DNA of 42,577 nucleotides, from assembly GCF_017745675.1 (NCBI RefSeq), contig NZ_JAFLJM010000028.1, forward strand, positions 1 to 42,577, given 5' to 3'. The stretch comes from Alkalihalobacillus sp. BA299. Lineage in GTDB: Bacteria > Bacillota > Bacilli > Bacillales > Bacillaceae_F. The position numbers and the translations under genes are program-made. Positions 32,418 through 41,200 of this stretch are shown here, one piece after another; positions within the stretch are counted from its first letter, which is position 1; the number at the start of each line of letters is the position of its first letter. The notes under the pieces are model-generated. The model was not told the DNA's origin. It did no database searches and saw only the letters and a list, made by a program, of their open reading frames with translations.

Positions 32418-34481
32418 TTAATCACCAAATTCTCTTCTTGGAAGTAAGGTTCTCGGCACATCTGTCCCCCTTGAACCACGTAAATCGACTTTTTCTGTTT
32501 CTGGTGGATACAGCATAATAAAGCTTTCTGGAATGGACTTTGCTAGGATTCTTGGGAGTTCTTCTAACTTAGGATGCCAAGCAATTGTCCCTCTTCTTGC
32601 ACTGAGAACCACTACCAAGTCATCTTTTTTCAACATCAAAAAGTAATTATGAATTAACTCATTCCATGTTTTTACCTTTGCAAATTTTGTTGAAACATCA
32701 GGCTTCATCTCTTCAAATGTTTTTTGATATGAGATACTTTCATCTTTAATAACAAGGACAGATAGATTCGCTCCAATTTGATTGGCCATTTCTTTAACTG
32801 TTTTAATTCCTTCATAATATCCTGATTTATGATCTACACCTGAAGGTAAAATAAGAACAATTCTTTTCGTCGTATTTAATGGGTGGCCGAGCTTGGAAAC
32901 TAATACCATTTCATTTGTTCGATCAAGTAATTGATCTAATACACCACCAAAAATCTTTTGCGGTGTCGATAATTTGCCGTTCCAGCCGACAACGACTTTT
33001 GTAATTCTCGTTTCTTCTATCGCTCGGATAATGCCAGATGAAACATTCGGATCGACTCGAGTTAATAAATGAACAGGAATATTGGCTCCTGACGCATATG
33101 TCAGCGCCTTTCCAAGCATTTTCTCAGCTTCAGCTACCTTTTCTGCCGACCGGCCATTTTGTTCCCGTGCAACCGTTAACGGATAAATAGGCTCATTACT
33201 ATTCCCGCGTAAACTAAATGATAAATTTAATAGATCCTCTACTGAATTCGGATTTGCTAACGGTACTAATATTCGTTCTGGTGCATTACTTGGTTCATAC
33301 GGCTGTTGTTCTTCCAATAAAGCAAGCTTTCGGCCATACTTCTCAACCGTATAAGGACCAACCATACAAGTGACGAGGATCATCACAATAACGCCGTTCA
33401 CTGTTGCTTGATCAAATAATCCAAGATCAAAACCAACGAGAGTGGCTGCAAGAGTCGCTGCTGCTTGTGGAACTGACAATCCAAACATAAGATGGATTTC
33501 CTCTTTAGAATAACTATAGAGCTTTCCACTAATCCATGCAGCTAGATACTTTCCAAGCTGTACAAATAAAACAATTGCCGCTGCTAATATCCATGCGCTC
33601 GGTTCACTTAATAAAACTTGAATATCCATGAGCATACCAACGGATAACAAGAAAAATGGAATAAAAATCGCATTACCAACAAATTTAATTCGATTCATTA
33701 ACGGACTATGTTCTAATATAAAACGGTTCAATGCTAACCCCGCTAAAAAGGCACCAATGATCGGTTCTAACCCTGCAACGGTAGCAAAAAATGCAGTGAC
33801 AAACAAGATTGTCATTACAAAAATATAATCTAGTGTCCCTTCACTACTCATGGAACGGAAAAAGTATTGTGCCAGAAAGGGTATGATAATAAGTACAACG
33901 ATTACATAAATAACTAAAGATACAAGCATCGTAATCCAAAGAGCTAAATTTAGGTCCCCTTCCATTGAAGCAGCAATAATCGCAAGAATAAGTAACGCTA
34001 ACGTATCGGTCATAATCGTGCCACCAACGGTTGTCGTTACACTTTTGTTTTTGGCAATCCCAAGGCGGCTTGCAATTGGGTAGGCAAGTAATGTATGGGA
34101 ACCCAACAATGAACCTAACAATATAGAAGCTGGAATTGAATATTGTAGTAATAATCCTAGAGCCGTACCTAAAATGAATGGGATTGTAAAAGATAAAGAA
34201 CCAAATACAATACTGCGGTCTCGATATTTTTTAAAACCTTCTAAATCAATCTCAAGGCCTGCAATAAAAATAATATATAAAAGCCCTACTGTCCCTAATA
34301 AAATAATCGTCGGGTCTCGATCTAAAATGCCTAATCCATTTGGACCAATAATGACCCCTGCAAAAATAAGTCCGATAATACCTGGCACTTTAATTCTGGC
34401 CATAATTATGGGAGCTAACAGGAATACTAGCATAGCAATTGCAAAAATTAAGACTGGATTAGAGATGGGGTTTTCAAACAT
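32418..34481 (-). CDS. yjbQ: CPA2-family cation/proton antiporter (YjbQ-like) with USP-like tail
   Basis: 687 residues. The first 390 carry some 12 membrane segments of a KefB/CPA2 antiporter: IKVPGIIGLIFAGVIIGPNG, LAYPIASRLGIAKNKSVTTT, AFLAGLALNRFILEHSPL and FGLSVPQAAATLAATLVGFD. The cytoplasmic part from about 415 (APERILVPLANPNSVEDLLN) has the fold pattern of universal-stress-protein domains, including ITKVVVGWNGK and RTNEMVLVSKLGHPLNTTKR. B. subtilis YjbQ is shorter (about 614). The ATG at 34481 follows AGGAGGGAG; 12 further residues upstream are not supported. Transport of Na+ or K+ against H+ is the family role; the ion is unknown. Divergent from prpE. Confidence 0.85.
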   Translation of the reverse strand: MFENPISNPVLIFAIAMLVFLLAPIIMARIKVPGIIGLIFAGVIIGPNGLGILDRDPTIILLGTVGLLYIIFIAGLEIDLEGFKKYRDRSIVFGSLSFTIPFILGTALGLLLQYSIPASILLGSLLGSHTLLAYPIASRLGIAKNKSVTTTVGGTIMTDTLALLILAIIAASMEGDLNLALWITMLVSLVIYVIVVLIIIPFLAQYFFRSMSSEGTLDYIFVMTILFVTAFFATVAGLEPIIGAFLAGLALNRFILEHSPLMNRIKFVGNAIFIPFFLLSVGMLMDIQVLLSEPSAWILAAAIVLFVQLGKYLAAWISGKLYSYSKEEIHLMFGLSVPQAAATLAATLVGFDLGLFDQATVNGVIVMILVTCMVGPYTVEKYGRKLALLEEQQPYEPSNAPERILVPLANPNSVEDLLNLSFSLRGNSNEPIYPLTVAREQNGRSAEKVAEAEKMLGKALTYASGANIPVHLLTRVDPNVSSGIIRAIEETRITKVVVGWNGKLSTPQKIFGGVLDQLLDRTNEMVLVSKLGHPLNTTKRIVLILPSGVDHKSGYYEGIKTVKEMANQIGANLSVLVIKDESISYQKTFEEMKPDVSTKFAKVKTWNELIHNYFLMLKKDDLVVVLSARRGTIAWHPKLEELPRILAKSIPESFIMLYPPETEKVDLRGSRGTDVPRTLLPRREFGD

Positions 34482-34653
34482 ACTTGTTGCTCCCTCCTTT
34501 TTCAAGATATATTTCACTATTGTGATAAGTTTTCAAAATGATATTTTCAGCAAGTAGCAATGCCATATTCCCTCATTGTATGGGGGATGAACTTGTACTA
34601 TGCAAATGAGCGAGTTTTTATAATACTACACTTTTACATTGGAGGAAACCATT

Positions 34654-35403
34654 ATGCCTATTGATATTATTGGTGACATTCATGGATGCTATGATGAATT
34701 CGTACAACTTACTGAAAAACTAGGTTATGATTGGTCAGAAAACATCCCAATCCATCCCACTGGAAGAAAGCTAGCATTCGTTGGCGATTTAACTGACCGA
34801 GGTCCACATTCCGTAAAAGTCATTGAAATCGTTTACGAACTCGTGAACCGTAAGCTGGCTTATTATGTGCCTGGTAATCATTGTGATAAACTTTATCGCT
34901 ATTTTCTAGGTCGAAACGTACAAACGACTCACGGCTTAGAAACAACAGTCGCAGAACTTGAACAGTTATCTCGCAAAGAATATAATGCAATCAGTGCGAA
35001 GTTCCGGAAGCTCGTTGAAAACTCTAATTTATACGCAGTCTTAGATGATGGAAAACTTGTTATCGCACACGCAGGGATTAGACAGGATTACATTGGCCGA
35101 CATGATAAAAAAGTAAAAACGTTTGTCCTCTACGGAGATATAACAGGTGAAAAGCATCCTGATGGATCTCCTGTTAGAAGAGACTGGGCCAAAAACTATT
35201 CTGGTGAGGCTTGGATTGTGTACGGTCATACCCCTGTTGCCGAGCCACGCTTTATTCACAATACGGTTAACATTGATACAGGGTGTGTATTTGGCGGTAA
35301 ACTAACCGCTCTTCGCTACCCTGAATTAGAAACCGTATCTGTTCCATCATCCATGCCGCACGTCGGAGAGAAATTTCGGGCCTTTGACGATACACTTGAG
35401 TAA
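34654..35403 (+). CDS. prpE: Bis(5'-nucleosyl)-tetraphosphatase PrpE (PPP-type phosphatase)
   Basis: 249 residues of the metallophosphatase family. Motifs are DIIGDIHGCYDE (GDxHG), FVGDLTDRGPHS (GDxxDRG), VPGNHCDKL (GNHD-type, here GNHCD), HAGIRQDYIG and YGHTPVAEPRFIHNTVNIDT. In B. subtilis PrpE hydrolyses Ap4A asymmetrically and affects spore germination. ATG 34654 lies behind TTGGAGG. The neighbourhood between yjbQ and yjbO is the conserved one. The next gene begins 19 bases downstream and may be co-transcribed. Confidence 0.9.
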   Translation: MPIDIIGDIHGCYDEFVQLTEKLGYDWSENIPIHPTGRKLAFVGDLTDRGPHSVKVIEIVYELVNRKLAYYVPGNHCDKLYRYFLGRNVQTTHGLETTVAELEQLSRKEYNAISAKFRKLVENSNLYAVLDDGKLVIAHAGIRQDYIGRHDKKVKTFVLYGDITGEKHPDGSPVRRDWAKNYSGEAWIVYGHTPVAEPRFIHNTVNIDTGCVFGGKLTALRYPELETVSVPSSMPHVGEKFRAFDDTLE

Positions 35404-35422
35404 TTATTAAGAAGGTGACACG

Positions 35423-35863
35423 ATGCAATTCATTAAAATTATACTGCTTTTATTAACAATTTTCATAGTAACGAGTTGTGGTCCGCAAGTTGAAATTCAA
35501 GGTGATATTGAGAAAAGTAAGGTTATCATTGATGAGGACCGAAATTTACTTACCCTTTATGTTCGTCTCCAAAATACAAGCAGCTTGCCATCTGATAATC
35601 TCTATGCCAAATTTGAACTATTATCGGATGAATTAATAAAAGAAATCGGACAGGAAACGATTGTTTTTGTCAATGATAAGCAAATTCCGGAACCATTTAA
35701 TATTAGTCCGAACAGCGGCTACTTTATTGGAGAATCATTTGAAGTTAACCAAACATTTACTGAAGAAATGGTATCCGGTGCCGTTGAAGTTGTTATTTTT
35801 GATGAAGCTGGCGACGACGTTACTCGGTTTCCAATCACAAATGTAGAAATGGAAACGAATTAG
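35423..35863 (+). CDS. Putative lipoprotein
   Basis: 146 residues with a lipoprotein signal: KIILLLLTIFIVTSCGPQVE, where Cys19 in VTSC is the likely acylation site. The mature part (about 125 residues) is beta-rich: LTLYVRLQNTSSLPSDNLYA and VEVVIFDEAGDDVTRF. This looks like an immunoglobulin-like or FxLYD-type fold. I know no function. It follows prpE by 19 bases with GAAGGTG as ribosome site and converges with the yjbO-like gene, 46 bases away. No homolog is known to me at this position in B. subtilis. Confidence 0.7.
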   Translation: MQFIKIILLLLTIFIVTSCGPQVEIQGDIEKSKVIIDEDRNLLTLYVRLQNTSSLPSDNLYAKFELLSDELIKEIGQETIVFVNDKQIPEPFNISPNSGYFIGESFEVNQTFTEEMVSGAVEVVIFDEAGDDVTRFPITNVEMETN

Positions 35864-35909
35864 GGCTACCAACTCGTCGTCCTATTTTATTTCCATGGAA
35901 AAGTAACAT

Positions 35910-36800
35910 TTAAGTCAGCCAGCTTTGCATATCTAGGGGTACTTTTGCTTCGATTGTAATGTTCTCATAAGTAAAAGGGTGTATAAATGAACAGTAATAG
36001 CTATGCAACGCTTGTCTGTCTATTTTTTTTCGTTCACCGCCGTACAGATCATCCCCGAGTAATGGGTGTCCTATGGAAGCAAAATGAACACGGATTTGGT
36101 GCGTCCTACCTGTTTCGAGCTTGACTCTTACAACTGTTTCTTCATCCCTTTGTAAAAGAACGGTATAATGAGTAATCGCTTCTTGCCCATCTGAGCGCAC
36201 TTCCCTTTCAATAATACTATCACTTTTTCTACCGATTGGAGCCTGGATTGTCCCTTTTTCTGTCATTAATTGACCATGAATAATAGCAATATACTCTCGG
36301 TGAATTTGACCAGCTTTTTGCTCCTTTGCCATTAAGTCATGCGCAAAGCGGTGCTTGGCGATTACCACTATTCCTGAAGTATCTCTGTCAAGTCGGTTGA
36401 CGGCATGAAACGTGGAGGAAATTCCTTTTTGATCATAATAATATAATACTCCATTTGCAAGTGTTCCGCTCAAGTGATCTCTTGATGGGATCGTCGGCAT
36501 GCCCGCGGGCTTATTGATTACAAGAAAATGATCGTCTTCAAATAAAATATCGAGAGCGATCGGTTCTAAAAGAATACTTTCACTTCTTGTTTCAGGTGGA
36601 AACACAATTGTAACTTCATCACCTGACTGTAGTGTCTTTCTTACAGTTGCCGTTTCACCGTTCACAAAAAGGGAGCCACCAGCAAATTTAATATCCGCTA
36701 GGGCTCTTTTCGATAATTTTTTTTCCACTTTTAAAAACTCTCGTAAAAGTTTACCTTCCCAGTCTTTTGCTACAGTCCATGTGATTTGTAGTCTTGTCAT
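35910..36800 (-). CDS. yjbO: RluD/RluA-family pseudouridine synthase (YjbO)
   Basis: 296 residues. An S4-like RNA-binding N-terminal region (LLREFLKVEKKLSKRALADI, FVNGETATVRKTLQSGDEV) is followed by the catalytic domain: FLVINKPAGMPTIPS, HAVNRLDRDTSGIVVIAK (catalytic Asp of RLDRDTSG), REYIAIIHG, RVKLETGRTHQIRVHFASIG and HPLLGDDLYGG. It should isomerise uridines in 23S rRNA or tRNA. ATG 36800 is used; longer frames overlap the NAD kinase gene. Only five bases separate it from that gene, so the four-gene run yjbL-yjbM-nadF-yjbO is a probable operon. Confidence 0.92.
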   Translation of the reverse strand: MTRLQITWTVAKDWEGKLLREFLKVEKKLSKRALADIKFAGGSLFVNGETATVRKTLQSGDEVTIVFPPETRSESILLEPIALDILFEDDHFLVINKPAGMPTIPSRDHLSGTLANGVLYYYDQKGISSTFHAVNRLDRDTSGIVVIAKHRFAHDLMAKEQKAGQIHREYIAIIHGQLMTEKGTIQAPIGRKSDSIIEREVRSDGQEAITHYTVLLQRDEETVVRVKLETGRTHQIRVHFASIGHPLLGDDLYGGERKKIDRQALHSYYCSFIHPFTYENITIEAKVPLDMQSWLT

Positions 36801-36805
36801 TTCAC

Positions 36806-37600
36806 TTAGTCTCCAATAAAAGATTCCTTGACACGTTTCCAAAATGGAAACGGGCGAAAACGTGCAAACTTGATTTTTTCCTCAGCGACCCGGCATTGGA
36901 TGGACTTGACTTTTTGGTGCACCCAAGAAAAGTGATCAACTGTTATTTGCAAATTCACATCATTTTGTGGCTTTAATAAGCAGGTATGGTGCTGAGGTAA
37001 AACGAGTGGTGAGCCTACTGTACGATATACACGATTATTTATGGACGCCATTTCTGCCAATTGAATCGATGCAAGTGACGGATGTAAAATGGCTCCACCG
37101 AGTGCTTTATTATACGCGGTACTTCCAGATGGAGTTGAAATACATAATCCATCTCCGCGAAACGTTTCAAATTTTTCACCTTTAATTTCTACATTACATA
37201 CGAGCGATTCTTCCGGACTTTTTACTGTACACTCATTTAAGGCTAATAATCGTTCAGATTTATTATCACCATAATGTCGGATGACGACCTCTAATAAAGG
37301 ATATTCAACAATCTGAAAAGGAGTTTTTGCAATATGAATGACTAATTTTTCTACTTCTCCAGGCATCCAATCCGCATAAAAGCCTAAATGACCGGTGTGA
37401 ATTCCAACAAAAGATGATTCTTCTAAACGATGTTTGTACGTATGAAAAGCGTGTAGTAAGGTCCCATCGCCACCAACAGTAATTACAATTTCTGGTTCTT
37501 TTTCATCGTATGTTAATCCAAATTCAACTAAGTAAGTTTTTATCCTTTGCTGAAGTGCATTAGATACGTTATCTCCTCTAGAAGTCACGGTAAAGTTCAT
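36806..37600 (-). CDS. ppnK: NAD kinase
   Basis: 264 residues; phosphorylates NAD to NADP. The glycine-rich GGDGTLLHAFH motif is near 47, HTGHLGFYADW, LNECTVKSPE and GDGLCISTPSGSTAYNKALG (the conserved NAD-binding block) follow. The length is that of the B. subtilis enzyme NadF/PpnKA. ATG 37600 is chosen with GATGGAG about ten bases upstream; ATG 37615 would lie at the ribosome site. Sits between yjbM and yjbO, as in B. subtilis. No irregularities. Confidence 0.95.
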   Translation of the reverse strand: MNFTVTSRGDNVSNALQQRIKTYLVEFGLTYDEKEPEIVITVGGDGTLLHAFHTYKHRLEESSFVGIHTGHLGFYADWMPGEVEKLVIHIAKTPFQIVEYPLLEVVIRHYGDNKSERLLALNECTVKSPEESLVCNVEIKGEKFETFRGDGLCISTPSGSTAYNKALGGAILHPSLASIQLAEMASINNRVYRTVGSPLVLPQHHTCLLKPQNDVNLQITVDHFSWVHQKVKSIQCRVAEEKIKFARFRPFPFWKRVKESFIGD

Positions 37601-37626
37601 AACATCAGACTCCATCTATAATAAAT

Positions 37627-38259
37627 TTATTCATTATTCAAACGGTCATATTTTTTAGAAATGATTTGTTGTGCTTCTCGAACTTCTTCACGAATTTGTG
37701 ACATTTCCTCATCTAATTGAAAAGCAGCTTCGGCAGCGCGTTGCAATCGTTGTTTAAAATACTCTGGAATTTCTCCACTATATTTATAATTTAAGGAATG
37801 TTCGATTGTTGCCCAAAAATTCATGGCAAGTGTCCGTATTTGTAATTCCACGTAGATTTGTTTTTTACCTGCAATCGTTTCAACAGGATACTTGAGGACA
37901 ATATGGTACGACCTGTAGCCACTCTCTTTTTTGTGATTAATATAATCACGTTCTTCAACGATTTTAAAATCCGTTCGCAGACGGATGAACTCAATTATAG
38001 TATTAATATCTTCTACAAATTGACAAACAATACGAATTCCGGCTAAGTCTTGCATGTCTTCTTCAATCCGTGTTAACGGGATGTTTTTACGTTTTGCTTT
38101 GTCAATAATACTCGTAACGGGCTTCACTCTCCCCGTCACAAACTCAATCGGAGTATGCATAGAAGATTTTTGATATTGTTCACGAATGCCTTTAAATTTA
38201 ATTTTTAATTCCTCTACAGCTTGCTTATATGGAATTAAGAACGTGTCCCAATTGTACAT
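37627..38259 (-). CDS. yjbM: Small alarmone synthetase (GTP pyrophosphokinase, RelQ/SasB type)
   Basis: 210 residues; transfers pyrophosphate from ATP to GDP/GTP to give (p)ppGpp. Synthetase-domain motifs: FVTGRVKPVTSIIDKAKRK, DMQDLAGIRIVCQF, KKESGYRSYHIVLKYP and YVELQIRTLAMNFWATIEHS. The C-terminal helix EEMSQIREEVREAQQIISKK is the tetramerising part. There is no hydrolase, TGS or ACT domain. It lies 26 bases upstream of NAD kinase and 54 bases behind yjbL. The B. subtilis counterpart is SasB. Confidence 0.95.
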   Translation of the reverse strand: MYNWDTFLIPYKQAVEELKIKFKGIREQYQKSSMHTPIEFVTGRVKPVTSIIDKAKRKNIPLTRIEEDMQDLAGIRIVCQFVEDINTIIEFIRLRTDFKIVEERDYINHKKESGYRSYHIVLKYPVETIAGKKQIYVELQIRTLAMNFWATIEHSLNYKYSGEIPEYFKQRLQRAAEAAFQLDEEMSQIREEVREAQQIISKKYDRLNNE

Positions 38260-38313
38260 GCAACCACCAACCTATCATCAAATAATCGACGTCACTTTTT
38301 AAAGCTATGTTGA

Positions 38314-38694
38314 TTATTTTGAAATAATTCTTCCAACAGCTTCGACCATTTTCTCACCGTAATTGCTGTTGTCTTGAATATTATCCAGTAAGTAATTGAA
38401 TTCATCTTTAAAATATGTACATTCTATCTCAAGCTCATGATTTAATTCGATATACACGCGATCTACTTCATTTAAATGTGTCCTTAACTCAGACCATAGC
38501 TGTTCAGGTATACTTACATGTCGATACTTTTCTTCGTCTTCCAAAAGATAAATGAATGCTAATTGATCTGAATCTGCAAGCATTCTTCCAGCAGCTTGCA
38601 ATGAGACTGCTTCATTTTTGGCTAGCGGTTTGGCTATATGTAAGATTATTTTATCCTTTTTTGTAGAAATCTTGTTAACATCTATTTGTTTCAT
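38314..38694 (-). CDS. yjbL: UPF0738-family protein YjbL
   Basis: 126 residues, soluble: IILHIAKPLAKNEAVSLQAA, GRMLADSDQLAFIYLLEDEE and ELEIECTYFKDEFNYLLDNI. It matches YjbL by position and sequence type (UPF0738). Function not established. GGAGGGCCC precedes the ATG. First gene of the leftward yjbL-yjbM-NAD kinase-yjbO run; divergent from yjbK across a 236-base region that must hold both promoters. Confidence 0.85.
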   Translation of the reverse strand: MKQIDVNKISTKKDKIILHIAKPLAKNEAVSLQAAGRMLADSDQLAFIYLLEDEEKYRHVSIPEQLWSELRTHLNEVDRVYIELNHELEIECTYFKDEFNYLLDNIQDNSNYGEKMVEAVGRIISK

Positions 38695-38930
38695 AATTGG
38701 GCCCTCCTATTACTTCTCTATCGTTACGTAACCATCTTACCATAATTTGCAGCAAGACTAGAATACAAATCACTGATCTCAACCGATTGTCCCTCATTTC
38801 TATCTGTGACATAATGGAAGCAAAGTGAATGTTTTGATCTTTTTTAGAGAGACAAGAGCTCCTAACTTGAGTTGAACAGCTAATTTCTCAACCCCATTCA
38901 TGCTAAATTATTTTTAAGGAGTATATATAC

Positions 38931-39512
38931 ATGACCCGTGAAATTGAAATAGAAGCAAAAAACCTATTAACAAAAAATGAGCTAGAACGTTTACAAAGCT
39001 ATTTTTCCATTGACAATTCTCAATTTGTCTCACAAACTAATCATTATTTTGACACTGCTAATTATGCCTTAAAAGAAAAAAAGGCAGCCCTCCGCATCAG
39101 AGAAAAAAGCAATAAATATATTATGACCTTAAAACAACCAAACGAAGTCGGTTTAATGGAAACAAACCAAGTAATATCGGCTGAAGAGGCTAAGCATATG
39201 CTTAATACAGGATCCATTCCTGATGGTGATGTAAAGTCAGATATTGAAGCTTTGAATGTCCCGATCGAACATTTCACTTGTTTAGGTTCACTTACTACGT
39301 CTAGAGCAGAAATTCAGTACAATCATCAACTTGTAGTTCTTGATATTAGCCATTATTTAGACACATTAGATTACGAATTAGAAGTAGAAGGAAACAGTGT
39401 AGAGTCGGTACAAGAAGTTTTTAATCACATTTTAAAACAACATAACATCCCGAAAAGACCAACGAAAAATAAAATTATTAGATTTTTTGAAAGAAAACAA
39501 CAGCAAATGTAG
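38931..39512 (+). CDS. yjbK: CYTH-domain protein YjbK (triphosphate tunnel enzyme)
   Basis: 193 residues. It opens with the CYTH signature EIEIEAK (ExExK), followed by TNHYFDTANYALKEKKAALR, LRIREKSNKYIMTLKQPNEV, LDISHYLDTLDYELEVE and RPTKNKIIRFFERK. The alternating charged strands form a tunnel that binds inorganic triphosphate or nucleoside triphosphates. Activity in Bacillus is not firmly assigned. AAGGAG lies in good range of the ATG. It stands next to the alarmone synthetase operon but is read in the other direction. Confidence 0.9.
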   Translation: MTREIEIEAKNLLTKNELERLQSYFSIDNSQFVSQTNHYFDTANYALKEKKAALRIREKSNKYIMTLKQPNEVGLMETNQVISAEEAKHMLNTGSIPDGDVKSDIEALNVPIEHFTCLGSLTTSRAEIQYNHQLVVLDISHYLDTLDYELEVEGNSVESVQEVFNHILKQHNIPKRPTKNKIIRFFERKQQQM

Positions 39513-39604
39513 GTCATTAATATTATCCAAAAATCGGACATTGTCTAATGTTGCACTGTAAAGTAAACTGATAATAGAATCAAATTCAGTCCGAGGTGAC
39601 GTGA

Positions 39605-40255
39605 ATGAACGTAATGTTGTTCCAGCAAATTGCAGAAATGAATGCTATTCGTCAGTTTCGAGGGACAAGCTCCCAAACAAGCAACTCCCCATTTCAATCG
39701 TTATTTTCAGATTTTATCCAAAATGAAATGGAGAAAGCGAACATTCAATTAAATACTAAGCAGCGACAAATGGATTTGTTTTTACATCCTATTGCCCAAT
39801 TAGAGAGTGGAAAGCAGTTGTCTGCATTGAACGATACGAGAATCTCCCCGTTAACAGAAACCGGAAATTCTCGAGTAGATACTTATAAAAAATGGATTAA
39901 TGATGCTGCAATAAAATATAACATAGACCCAAAGCTTATTGTTTCTGTCATCAAGCATGAGTCTAATTTTAATCCTAATGCTACAAGTCATGCTGGAGCA
40001 GGTGGACTGATGCAGTTAATGCCTGAAACCGCAAAATCTTTAGGTATTATGAATGTTTATGATCCCCAGCAAAATATTGAAGGCGGTGCAAAGTATTTAC
40101 GCCAAATGCTTGACCGTTATAACGAAGACACACGTCTTGCTTTAGCCGCTTATAACGCAGGTCCAGGAAATGTTGATAAGTATGGGGGCATTCCTCCATT
40201 TAAGGAAACACAAAATTACGTACCAAAAGTGATGAACACTTTTTTAAACACCTAG
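39605..40255 (+). CDS. yjbJ: Lytic transglycosylase (SLT domain), YjbJ-like
   Basis: 216 residues. The N-terminal 90 or so are polar and low in complexity, and the C-terminal 120 form an SLT/GEWL domain: IKHESNFNPNATSHAGAGGL (catalytic Glu), MQLMPETAKSLGI, NIEGGAKYLRQMLDRYN and LALAAYNAGPGNVDKYGGIP, PFKETQNYVPKVM. It cleaves the MurNAc-GlcNAc bond of peptidoglycan with 1,6-anhydro products. No clear signal peptide is seen; export may use an unusual route. GAGGTG precedes the ATG, and a strong terminator follows the stop. Confidence 0.9.
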   Translation: MNVMLFQQIAEMNAIRQFRGTSSQTSNSPFQSLFSDFIQNEMEKANIQLNTKQRQMDLFLHPIAQLESGKQLSALNDTRISPLTETGNSRVDTYKKWINDAAIKYNIDPKLIVSVIKHESNFNPNATSHAGAGGLMQLMPETAKSLGIMNVYDPQQNIEGGAKYLRQMLDRYNEDTRLALAAYNAGPGNVDKYGGIPPFKETQNYVPKVMNTFLNT

Positions 40256-40261
40256 CCTATG

Positions 40262-40298
40262 AAAATGCTTGGATCGGTTACCGATCTAAGCATTTTTT
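40262..40298 (+). terminator. Intrinsic terminator of yjbJ
   Basis: AAATGCTTGGATCGG pairs with CCGATCTAAGCATTT around a short TTA loop (one mismatch) and ends in TTTTTT, seven bases after the stop. Confidence 0.85.
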
Positions 40299-40703
40299 GT
40301 TGCAATTTGTTCACCTTTTTCTATCCAAGCAACTTATTTGAGGAGTCGGCTGTGTATTACGATGTAGTTTTCTTAGGATTCCTTGAGAAAATCTTTTTTT
40401 GAGATTTGAGCATTCCATTTTTCCCCTCTAGTATTCACTAAGGAGAGTCCTGGGTGACCGTCATCTCCTACTTTTTTCCTCTCTTGGTCACCTAACCTCC
40501 TTGTAACCACCACCACACATTTCTAACGTCTTTAGGCTCTTAGACTCACACAAAGACTATTTTCTTCCATTTATTTCAGATTAATTTTTCTTGTATTGAT
40601 CTAATTCAGTATGATTAGGCTAGCTGTTTCCTATACGATCTCATTTTATATACCCTCCCTAGACTTCAAGTGATAAAATCACCATTTTATTAAAATATAT
40701 GTT
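40299..40703. other. Gene-free stretch upstream of yjbI
   Basis: About 400 bases with no supported gene. A 7-bp inverted repeat GGTGACC...GGTCACC (40453-40502) and T-rich tracts are present; I see no RNA gene. The promoter of yjbI lies at its right end. Confidence 0.45.
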
Positions 40704-40748
40704 CAGCAAATCAGATTATTTGCTGTTAGAACTAACGATTGCTAAAAT
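40704..40748 (+). promoter_or_regulatory. Candidate sigma-A promoter of yjbI-yjbH with overlapping palindrome
   Basis: TTGCTG (40720-40725) and TAAAAT (40743-40748) are 17 bases apart. The perfect inverted repeat CAGCAAAT...ATTTGCTG (40704-40711 and 40718-40725) covers the -35, so a repressor binding there would block the polymerase. Transcripts would start about 40 bases before the yjbI ATG. Confidence 0.55.
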
Positions 40749-40794
40749 GGATTTAAGTAATTGTTACTAAAACATCCTCTTAAAGGAGATAACT

Positions 40795-41184
40795 ATGTCA
40801 GAACATCAAACACCCTATGATGCAATAGGTGGAGCAGAAACATTAAGCCAACTAGTAGATACCTTTTACGATAAAGTAAGTCAGCACCCAGAGCTTGCAC
40901 CGATTTTTCCAGACGACTTAACAGAAACTGCAAGAAAGCAAAAACAGTTTTTAACCCAATTCCTAGGGGGACCCACCTTGTACTCTGACGAACATGGTCA
41001 TCCCATGTTAAGAGCTAGACATATGCCTTTTAAAATAACACCAACTAGGGCTTCAGCTTGGTTAGCTTGTATGAAGGAAGCAATGGATGAAGTTGGTCTA
41101 CAAGGGGCTTTGCGCGAACAAATTTTTAGTCGTCTAACCTTTACAGCACATCATATGGTCAATCATCCACAAGATACGGAATAG
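40795..41184 (+). CDS. yjbI: Truncated (group II) hemoglobin YjbI
   Basis: 129 residues. The 2-on-2 globin pattern is YDAIGGAETLSQLVDTFYDK, PIFPDDLTETARKQKQFLTQ, FLGGPTLYSDEHGHPMLRAR and HMPFKITPTRASAW, with the proximal His in RARHMPF and Tyr of FYDK on the distal side. In B. subtilis this haem protein is encoded in one operon with yjbH. AAAGGAG precedes the ATG. The next gene begins 16 bases after its stop. Confidence 0.93.
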   Translation: MSEHQTPYDAIGGAETLSQLVDTFYDKVSQHPELAPIFPDDLTETARKQKQFLTQFLGGPTLYSDEHGHPMLRARHMPFKITPTRASAWLACMKEAMDEVGLQGALREQIFSRLTFTAHHMVNHPQDTE

Positions 41185-41200
41185 GAAGGGGGACACTCAG

